The notes beneath the pieces are model-generated. The model was not told the origin of the DNA, ran no database searches, and worked only from the letters and a program-made list of their open reading frames with translations. From positions 1,301,098 to 1,312,499 of the forward strand of contig FN649748.1 in assembly GCA_000310025.1 (NCBI GenBank): a stretch of 11,402 nucleotides of DNA, read 5' to 3'. Shown in pieces: positions 8,501 through 11,402 of the stretch. Position numbers and translations under genes: made by a program. Position 1 is the first letter of the stretch; every line of letters starts with the position of its first letter. The stretch comes from Ectocarpus siliculosus. Its lineage: Eukaryota > Sar > Phaeophyceae > Ectocarpales > Ectocarpaceae.

Positions 8501-11033
8501 ACTCCGCGCAAGGGGGATAATCGCACCACGTTGTTTTAAATTGGTCAAGCACCCTCGAGGCAGTTACACAGAGCTTACAACTGTCTCTGGAAGTGAAAGC
8601 ACCAGAAAATGAATTAAGTCATACGCAGCTGTCATCCGTACGCAAGGAAGTAAGCACATATGCCGAACACCCTTAACCGGATGCAGCGCACCCTTCATGC
8701 GACTCGCCGAACACCTCACGGCGCTTCGCGCTTGGTGATGTGAGAGCCTGGTCCGGTGAGAACCCGGCGTGCTCCGTCCCGGCTTTGTAGGGATGCGAGG
8801 TCAATGGTCTAACGACTACGGCATGCACGACTATGAGTACACCCCCCCCCTTTCCACTAAATGAACGCTGCGGCAAAGAGAGATAAATAGAGGGACACAA
8901 CACACGAAAACACAGACTGCATCCAAACTAGGCACAAAGGCAAAAAAAAATAAAATAAAACAAATGAAAAAAAACAAAAAACGAAACCATCCGGAACTCG
9001 ACGAACGCACGCACCATGAGGTTGCCTACCGCCTTGCAGAAGGGGCAGTGGAACTCCCCCTGGTCCACGTCGAGCGCGACGTTGTTGTTGCTGTCCGAGA
9101 TCTGCACCATCGTCACATAGTACTTCTCGAAGCAGGAGTAGTGGAGGGCGTGCCCGCAAAACTGCCACCACCACCGGACAGTCCACAGCATCCCACCGCG
9201 CAGTGGGGTTGGTTTGGAGACACGGCGGGTGGGGATGTTTGTGTGTGTGAGGGGGGGGTTGAAAGGAGATGGAGCAAAGATGTGTGTGAGGACTATATCA
9301 CGTTAGGCCTCACCAGAGACAAAAAAACCACGTCGCGAATCACATAATCACGTCCATCACCGGCAAGCAAAACATACGTACGCTAGGCCTCATCAGAGAA
9401 GAAAACGAAAACATTGCTACAGTAGTCACCATCAAGCTAACACGTACACAATTTAGGGGCTCATCAGAGCAAACAAACCCCATACCCTTCTCACCACCAA
9501 GATGAGCTATAATAGGCTAGTGCATCATCACCTGTAGGTGTACCCCCGGGGACCGCTCCTCCCCGTCCGGCCTGACGTCCAGCACCTGAGAACGCCGCCC
9601 GAACCCGACAAAACCCAACGGCCCTCGGTCAGCATCGTCGCGACAAACGATGCACTCCGGCCGCTGCTCCTTACTGCTAGTGCTGCTGCGCCGCTCCCGC
9701 TGCTTTCGCTTCAGCCTTTGCTTCCCCCGCCTTCCCGCCGCCCCTCCTACGGAGGACCCGCTCCCTCCGGCAGGCGAGGCGCACGTGCCGGCCGCTCGCC
9801 GCCCCGCACCGGCGCCGCTGGACAAACCACCACCACCACCACCGCCGTCCTTAACCTCCTCGTCTTCAGAAGAGGAGGAGGAGGCGGCCATCATGTCGAT
9901 CTGCCGGGCGAACGCCGACGCTTTCTGCTCGATCATGTCCATCGCCCGCTTGCGGGCCGCCTTCCTCCTCTCCTCCATTACCGCCGTAGCATTGCCGCCG
10001 CCGCCGTTGATACTACCACCACCGACGCTAGCGCCACCTTTCTCGACGGCACCGCCGGATTTACCGCCAATGCCACCGGGGGACGGACACGCGGCGGGGG
10101 ACGGGGTCGGGGTGATGATCTCCCGGCACCGCTCGCTCATGCCGGCGAGGCGCTCGAGAAGCCACTTCACGCTGGAGGAGAGGAACTTGTCGCTTTGGTC
10201 CCACGGCGCCGCCTGCATAGACGTAGACGAGAAGAAAGCAAACATACCGGTGTGAACTAGGGGTGCTTCTCGACCCCATCGTCTGTGACTGCTGTCAAGT
10301 CGAACAAGAAGGGATACAATGAAAATAAAATGTCTCGAGTGGAACAGTTGCGTGAATAGCGGTTGCTTCTCGACCCCAAAATCTGTGATGCTGTGAAGTC
10401 TACAAAGAGGATACCACGAAAAGGAATGTCTCGAGGGAACGGGTGTTGTGTGAATTAAGGTTTCCTTTTGACCCCAAAAGCTGCGGCTGTGACGTCAAAC
10501 AATAGCCTTACCAAGACGAGGTGGTTGGCGTGTGTGAGATAGGTGTGTTCAACAAGTCGTTGTGCGGGGTGTATTCCATGAGTCGCGTTTCGAAGATTGT
10601 GGTCTGACGCTTGGCCCGGGAACATGCATCCCTCCAGCCAACACCGTATGTTGCCGTGCGATACCTCTGGTTTGTAGTTTTAATGTGAAGTCTTTAACCT
10701 CTCCCAACACCCATTGATGATGACCAGCCGAGGGGATCGAGCTGAAAAGATGCCCTCCCCCCAAAAAGCACCGAACACCAAAATACAAGCACCCGTTGAA
10801 TGACAAAAAGCGAAATGACAAAAGAAACGCCGCCGCCGCCGCAGTCAGCTCCGACCCAGGCCGGCACAAACACTCACATCAAGCTCCACCAAGAGCTGAA
10901 GCACACTCAGGGGCGGCGGCGCCTCACCCCGGTGTCTCGCCCACAGAGACGGAGGCGGCGGCGGCGGGCTGTGCGTGTAGACGGAGTCCAGCTCGCCCCA
11001 CAAAGTACGTGTCCTTGGCGCGGGGACATCCGC
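131..11033 (-). CDS. UBR1/PRT6-type E3 ubiquitin-protein ligase, partial gene (11 exons; both ends missing)
   Basis: Minus-strand join of 11033-10878, 10212-9532, 9161-9015, 8299-8111, 6705-6364, 5800-5504, 4827-4406, 3482-3273, 2729-2001, 1346-1187 and 388-131; 1,197 codons, no internal stop, every junction with matching phase and GT..AG borders. Family members recognise N-degrons and, with a Rad6/UBE2A-type E2, ubiquitinate substrates for the proteasome in cytosol and nucleus. Visible order (residues of this fragment): pre-RING helical segment 1-75, basic E2-binding helix 131-158, UBR RING-H2 239-321, acidic linker 333-360, helical C-terminal region about 506-1125 with low-complexity insertions, and autoinhibitory zinc module 1161-1197. 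Human UBR1/2 are about 1,750 residues, so the UBR box and ClpS-like domain should lie upstream. Without the UBR box, UBR1/2 cannot be separated from UBR3 or PRT6. Exon edges are my own predictions. Confidence 0.92.
389..1186 (-). other. Intron 10 (798 bases)
   Basis: Donor AAG|GTGAGA, acceptor CTACCTTAG. It contains the GA/GACA minisatellite described separately, C or G mononucleotide runs (679-689, 886-895) and no convincing exon. The minus-strand open frame at 773-1072 shows no family similarity. Confidence 0.8.
426..572. repeat. GA/GACA/GGCA minisatellite (CT-rich on the transcribed strand)
   Basis: Purine-rich on the plus strand: GAGA runs, then GACAGA and GACAGGCA motifs. A longer unit of about 42 bases (GAGAGAAC.ACAGATAGAC.GACAGGCAGACAGAGAGA) occurs twice, near 463-505 and 505-548. 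In the pre-mRNA this is a CU-rich tract ending about 40 bases before the exon 11 acceptor, so it may act as an extended polypyrimidine tract (inference). Confidence 0.9.
1187..1346 (-). CDS. UBR ligase exon 10: W-containing C-terminal segment
   Basis: One completing base plus 53 codons (phase 2 in, phase 0 out). Acceptor ACTCCGCAG|GTGGCTGG restores the split Arg codon to give LLDAAR-R-WLACVSGS, matching the family 'LI..W....' position. The donor is GTCAAG|GTGAGA. It continues with TLPADGG, SLLLLLRREN and RLFDFPSPVK, which lead into IDLVRLPHAY of exon 11, equivalent to 'I.LP.DY..L' just before the zinc module in UBR1/2. A CT-rich tract (minus strand of 1376-1392) precedes the acceptor. Confidence 0.87.
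1347..2000 (-). other. Intron 9 (654 bases)
   Basis: Donor AG|GTGAGC, acceptor CTCCGCAG. Apart from a CAG/CTG microsatellite and short A-runs nothing coding is seen. The cysteine/leucine-rich minus-strand open frame across 1237-1770 does not resemble the family and overlaps the exon 10 frame wrongly. Confidence 0.8.
1525..1552. repeat. CAG/CTG microsatellite in intron 9
   Basis: Eight CAG units plus one CAA (CAGCAGCAGCAGCAACAGCAG...) on the plus strand, CTG on the transcribed strand. It is intronic, so any length change should not alter the protein. Confidence 0.95.
2001..2729 (-). CDS. UBR ligase exon 9: large Gly/Ala insertion plus conserved helices
   Basis: One completing base, 242 codons and 2 bases (phase 2 in and out; acceptor ATGGCGGCAG|TGTCGCC, donor CGGAG|GTGAGC). 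Residues about 816-960 are low complexity: Ala run, several Gly runs (one of eleven), SVRRFSVPDGS, acidic/Ala patch, Gly/Asp run. From about 966 the sequence becomes family-like. GPHVTAFLRTALLMVHICMQ parallels the UBR segment 'R.GIMPFLRCSALFFHY'. AFSPLCRFFGFPTSAEALL parallels 'F..LC.YL.LP.....LF', and ends GLLDAAR. A second Ser/Pro/Gly spacer separates the two. An unnoticed intron inside the Gly-rich half is possible but not needed, as the frame is open throughout. Confidence 0.88.
2730..3272 (-). other. Intron 8 (543 bases)
   Basis: Donor GTAAGT, acceptor TGGCGGCAG, phase 2. It contains a GA-rich run (3076-3113), a T-run on the plus strand near 2786-2793 and C-runs. No exon-like frame is seen. 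Confidence 0.8.
3076..3113. repeat. GA-rich (GGGA/GA) simple repeat in intron 8
   Basis: GGAGGGAGGGAGCGAGAGAGG followed by a pure GA run. It reads as CT on the transcribed strand but lies about 340 bases before the acceptor, so a splicing role is less likely than for the intron 10 tract. Confidence 0.9.
3273..3482 (-). CDS. UBR ligase exon 8: continuation of helical domain, poly-Ala tract
   Basis: One completing base, 69 codons, and 2 bases (phase 2 in and out). Acceptor TCTCTTCTTCAG|GGCTCT is strong; donor CCCGT|GTAAGT is the consensus form and the only one in the gene with A at +3. ALCLVRVLQVLAAFWFQDQ matches the family helix that contains 'LFHLVYLAHIIQILL'. After AVAEALFLDTR the sequence turns into a Gly run, EEKP, twelve Ala and RDGEEDGGP. 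In UBR1/2 the same place is a variable linker. Confidence 0.88.
3483..4405 (-). other. Intron 7 (923 bases)
   Basis: Donor GGG|GTGAGC, acceptor CTCTTCTTCAG, phase 2. It contains the TGAGT repeat, an A-rich patch (3721-3747) and a plus-strand open frame at 3869-4204 that resembles no family I know and is treated as chance. Confidence 0.8.
3651..3693. repeat. GTGAGT-type simple repeat in intron 7
   Basis: About five degenerate units of 8-9 bases (GTTAGTGAGTGAGTTAGTAAG..GTGAGTTC..). On the plus strand each unit resembles a 5' splice site, but the gene is transcribed from the other strand. Confidence 0.85.
4406..4827 (-). CDS. UBR ligase exon 7: helical C-terminal domain with Gly/Ala/acidic insertion
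   Basis: 140 codons plus 2 bases (phase 0 in, phase 2 out). The acceptor TTGTGTGGCAG|GTCCGT gives EET|VRRKLAGSL from exon 6. About 55 residues of Gly/Ala/Thr low complexity precede ADMAAAIAEVSARRMQQKNLLAGLASFAG. An acidic run EEEEKEEL follows, then the conserved-type RPLLLAGAMETLGAALVVLP, equivalent to the UBR 'LL..D.F..LV.LVL..P' helix. The donor GTGGG|GTGAGC at 4405 is preferred because its phase 2 is exactly what exon 8 requires (QCV-G-ALCLV). GTGGGG at 4410 would be phase 0 and break the frame. Confidence 0.9.
4828..5503 (-). other. Intron 6 (676 bases)
   Basis: Donor ACG|GTGAGT, acceptor TTGTGTGGCAG, phase 0. It carries a short GT run (5232-5245). No exon is recognised. Minus-strand open frames at 5023-5208 and 5254-5499 lack family similarity. 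Confidence 0.8.
5504..5800 (-). CDS. UBR ligase exon 6: start of helical C-terminal domain
   Basis: 99 codons, phase 0 to phase 0 (acceptor TTTCGCGTCAG|TCGGTG; donor GAGACG|GTGAGT). SVYEVETGVTPVL then SACRALAYSVSSAATTAS aligns in character with the UBR1/2 segment containing CWGSCAYTIQSIE. RLRCLRLVAGVLRRAAGQ matches the following helix (LRSLTRFAAAHW type). Between them sits an Ala tract (residues about 555-562) and a second Ala run, read from GCC/GCG/GCT triplets. These are probably insertions between two conserved helices. Confidence 0.9.
5801..6363 (-). other. Intron 5 (563 bases)
   Basis: Donor GAG|GTGCGG, acceptor TTTCGCGTCAG preceded by CTCTCTC. It includes a run of sixteen C on the plus strand (6291-6306), a short CAG run (6238-6250) and a G-run near 5922. 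Nothing coding is seen. Confidence 0.78.
6364..6705 (-). CDS. UBR ligase exon 5: low-complexity part of the C-terminal region
   Basis: 114 codons, phase 0 to phase 0 (acceptor CACACGGAAG|TCGAGC, 37 bases after a 16-T run in the transcript; donor TTGGAG|GTGCGG). It holds VGWLDRKAALSLETARPSMFAARQ, an Ala run, SKTTAAAMDRTGSGFVYMVMAGNED, an acidic/Gly stretch and AQQQLFDSATRKFLE. Only the WLDRKAALS and QQQLFDSATRKFLE parts look structured. They may correspond to the helices between the RING and the C-terminal helical domain, but similarity is weak. The call rests on frame, splice borders and continuity with exon 6. The AAG acceptor is less usual than CAG. Confidence 0.75.
6706..8110 (-). other. 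Intron 4 (1,405 bases), longest in the gene
   Basis: Donor CAG|GTGAGT, acceptor ACACGGAAG with a 16-T run (6743-6758 on the complement) upstream. It contains CTG repeats, G-runs at about 6920-6931 and 7022-7037, and otherwise non-repetitive, lower-GC sequence. None of the minus-strand frames (for example 7097-7366, 7516-7935) shows UBR-like sequence or good splice borders. A short missed exon cannot be excluded. Confidence 0.72.
6946..6982. repeat. CTG microsatellite in intron 4
   Basis: Two CTG blocks (five and about three to four units) separated by CCGTGGAAAT; each ends CTGCCGTG, so it is a small duplicated unit. It lies next to G-runs on both sides. Confidence 0.9.
8111..8299 (-). CDS. 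UBR ligase exon 4: acidic linker after the RING
   Basis: 63 codons, phase 0 to phase 0 (acceptor CGTAACTAAG|GTGCCT; donor GACCAG|GTGAGT). The join NLM|VPCFEES matches the family position where CPLC..NTVIP follows the RING. It then becomes almost purely acidic at about residues 333-360 (a run of Glu broken by Val and Gly), followed by a Gly/Ala/Lys stretch and PMDVSEEEDQ. Human UBR1/2 lack such an acidic block here. No domain is recognised. Both the excellent donor and the frame support it as a real exon. It may be a disordered spacer or a contact for basic partners (inference). Confidence 0.85.
8300..9014 (-). other. Intron 3 (715 bases)
   Basis: Donor ATG|GTGCGT, acceptor CGTAACTAAG. It holds an A-rich patch (8941-8981), C-runs (8341-8350, 8843-8851) and no recognisable exon, RNA gene or transposon. 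Confidence 0.8.
9015..9161 (-). CDS. UBR ligase exon 3: core of the UBR-type RING-H2
   Basis: 49 codons, phase 0 to phase 0 (acceptor GGTGGCAG|TTTTGC; donor CTCATG|GTGCGT). It encodes FCGHALHYSC (ligands C281, H283, H286, C289) and CPFC (C318, C321), which with CIVC from exon 2 completes all eight zinc ligands. The intervening DVDQGEFHCPFCKAVGN is close to the UBR1/2 consensus (DVENGEF.CPLC...N). The RING docks the ubiquitin-loaded E2, so the catalytic module looks intact. The spacing from CIVC to FCGH is short (about 38 residues) compared with mammalian UBR1/2. The alternative donors downstream would add residues unlike the family. Confidence 0.95.
9162..9531 (-). other. Intron 2 (370 bases), splits the RING
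   Basis: Donor CAG|GTGATG, acceptor GGTGGTGGCAG, phase 0. It lies between zinc ligands 2 and 3 of the RING. About half of it is the degenerate repeat at 9296-9515. Confidence 0.9.
9296..9515. repeat. Degenerate tandem repeat, unit about 70-80 bp, three copies
   Basis: The motif TAGGCCTCAYCAGAG recurs at 9304, 9384 and (as TAGGGGCTCATCAGAG) 9454, each followed by an A-rich patch and then a TCACC..CAAG block. Spacings are 80 and 70 bases. A fourth diverged start (TAGGCTAG) may be at 9513. Confidence 0.75.
9532..10212 (-). CDS. UBR ligase exon 2: end of pre-RING domain, basic E2-binding helix, first RING zinc pair
   Basis: 227 codons, phase 0 at both ends (acceptor ...CTATGCAG|GCGGCG, donor CTACAG|GTGATG). 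Fragment residues 53-82 (PWDQSDKFLSSSVKWLLERL) match the helix before the RING linker in UBR1/2. A Gly/Ser-rich linker follows. Residues 131-158 form a charged helix (MEERRKAARKRAMDM then EQKASAFARQ) equivalent to the Ubc2-binding helix described for yeast Ubr1. A Ser/acidic run, a Gly run and a basic patch (RRGKQRLKRKQRERR) precede CIVC at 239-242, zinc ligands 1 and 2. GPLGFVGFGRRSQVL is the usual hydrophobic strand that follows in this family. The exon ends GVHLQ, which joins FCGHALHYSC of exon 3. The basic patch could also serve as a nuclear localisation signal (inference). Confidence 0.93.
10213..10877 (-). other. Intron 1 of window (665 bases)
   Basis: Donor GAT|GTGAGT, acceptor GTCTACGTCTATGCAG, phase 0. 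The acceptor-proximal third is a tandem repeat of about 100 bp. The rest (10500-10877) has no exon-like frame; the minus-strand open frame at 10549-10869 runs across the donor and is not family-like. Confidence 0.85.
10249..10500. repeat. Tandem repeat, unit about 100 bp, roughly 2.5 copies
   Basis: Copies start near 10251, 10351 and 10449. Each opens with GTGAAYTA.GG then GCTTCTCGACCCCA (third copy CCTTTTGACCCCA), followed by TCTGTGA..CTGT.AAGTC, GGATAC.A, and TGTCTCGAG.GGAAC. The GACCCC element sits at 10272, 10372 and 10470, giving spacings of 100 and 98. The third copy is cut off after TGACGTCAAAC. Confidence 0.88.
10878..11033 (-). CDS. UBR ligase exon 1 of window: segment before the RING
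   Basis: 52 codons. The frame contains TLWGELDSVYTHS, a short proline run, then SVLQLLVELD. It ends at a near-perfect donor (GAT|GTGAGT, phase 0) and continues smoothly into exon 2 as VELD|AAPWDQSD. In UBR1/2 the matching stretch is the helical/winged-helix region shortly before the RING. The right border (AG at 11035-11034, after a short T-run) is the weakest in the gene. The pyrimidine tract is poor and artefact-like homopolymer sequence begins about 18 bases upstream, so the exon could extend further. Confidence 0.65.
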
Positions 11034-11050
11034 CTGCGTTTGAAAAACGT

Positions 11051-11290
11051 TTGGGGGGGGGGGGGGGGGGGGGGGGGCGCCCAAAAAAAAGCCCCCTTTC
11101 CCCAAAAAAAAACCCCAAATTTTCCCGAAAAAAAACCCCCCCCTTCCCCCCCAAAACCGGTTTCCCCATGGGCCCCCCCCCCCCTTGGGAACCCCCAAAA
11201 AAAAAAACCTCCAAAAAAAAAAAAAAAATTTTCCCCCCCCCCCCCCCCTTTCCCCCCTTTTACCCCCCCCCCCCCCCCCCCCCCCAAATT

Positions 11291-11327
<37 letters not shown>

Positions 11328-11402
11328 TTTTTTTCCCCCCCCCCCCCCCAGGGCCCCCCCCCCCGCCCCCCCCCCCCCCCGGGGGGGGCCCCCCCCCCGG
11401 CG
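11051..11402. other. Homopolymer-dominated sequence, probable read or assembly artefact
   Basis: From 11051 the sequence is a run of about 27 G, then alternating blocks of A, C, T and G, most of 3-20 identical bases, ending in long C and G runs. Base composition and texture change abruptly from the adjoining exon. Open frames read from it are glycine/phenylalanine or proline strings without meaning. It resembles low-signal read-tail base calls rather than genomic DNA. The real upstream part of the gene is therefore lost here. Confidence 0.8.

Noticed and set aside
8670-8850. Possible tRNA or other structured RNA in intron 3
   Set aside because: No T-loop GGTTCRANNCC, no acceptor-stem pairing and no anticodon arm could be laid out on either strand.
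9538-10260. Plus-strand open frame of 240 codons opposite exon 2
   Set aside because: Pro/Arg/Thr-rich shadow of a GC-rich coding exon; the minus strand has the RING, the basic helix and good splice sites.
10845-11287. Gly/Phe-rich minus-strand open frames at the right end
   Set aside because: They read through homopolymer artefact sequence; only the exon 1 part (11033-10878) is believable.
1-11402. CRISPR array, prokaryotic operon or insertion sequence
   Set aside because: The repeats are simple-sequence or degenerate intronic tandems without spacers; no transposase, terminal inverted repeats or bacterial-type gene spacing is seen.

Overview
The window is eukaryotic nuclear DNA taken up almost entirely by one large intron-rich gene on the minus strand. 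I can reconstruct eleven exons, joined across ten complete introns of about 370 to 1405 bases. They give one open frame of 3,591 bases (1,197 codons). It encodes the C-terminal part of a UBR1/UBR2/PRT6-type E3 ubiquitin ligase (N-recognin family, N-degron pathway). Two hallmarks make the family call firm. One is a complete UBR-type RING-H2 (CIVC, then FCGHALHYSC, then CPFC) split between exons 2 and 3, preceded by the basic helix that binds Rad6/Ubc2-type E2s. The other is the C-terminal UBR autoinhibitory (UAIN / Proteolysis_6 C-terminal) zinc module in exon 11. The N-terminal half (UBR box, ClpS-like domain) lies beyond the right edge and the last C-terminal exon(s) beyond the left edge. The numbering of exons 1 to 11 applies only to this window.

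Layout from high to low coordinates (direction of transcription). Positions 11051-11402 are homopolymer-like sequence that looks like an assembly or read-tail artefact. Exon 1 (11033-10878) is a segment before the RING. Exon 2 (10212-9532) holds the end of the pre-RING domain, the basic helix and the first RING zinc pair. Exon 3 (9161-9015) holds the rest of the RING. Exon 4 (8299-8111) is an acidic linker. Exons 5 to 10 (6705-6364, 5800-5504, 4827-4406, 3482-3273, 2729-2001, 1346-1187) encode the helical C-terminal region, interrupted by large Gly/Ala/Ser/acidic low-complexity insertions. Exon 11 (388-131) is the autoinhibitory zinc module. The introns hold microsatellites, polypyrimidine minisatellites and two degenerate tandem repeats with units of about 70-100 bp.

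The organism is probably a brown alga (Ectocarpus-like stramenopile). This is inferred from introns averaging about 700 bp, GC-rich exons with many triplet-encoded Ala/Gly/Ser tracts, and mostly GTGAGT-like donors; it is not proven. I found no second gene, RNA gene, CRISPR array or recognisable transposon. The plus-strand open frames are shadows of the GC-rich exons and triplet repeats. The window reads as an ordinary conserved gene with unusual low-complexity growth, not as a new system.
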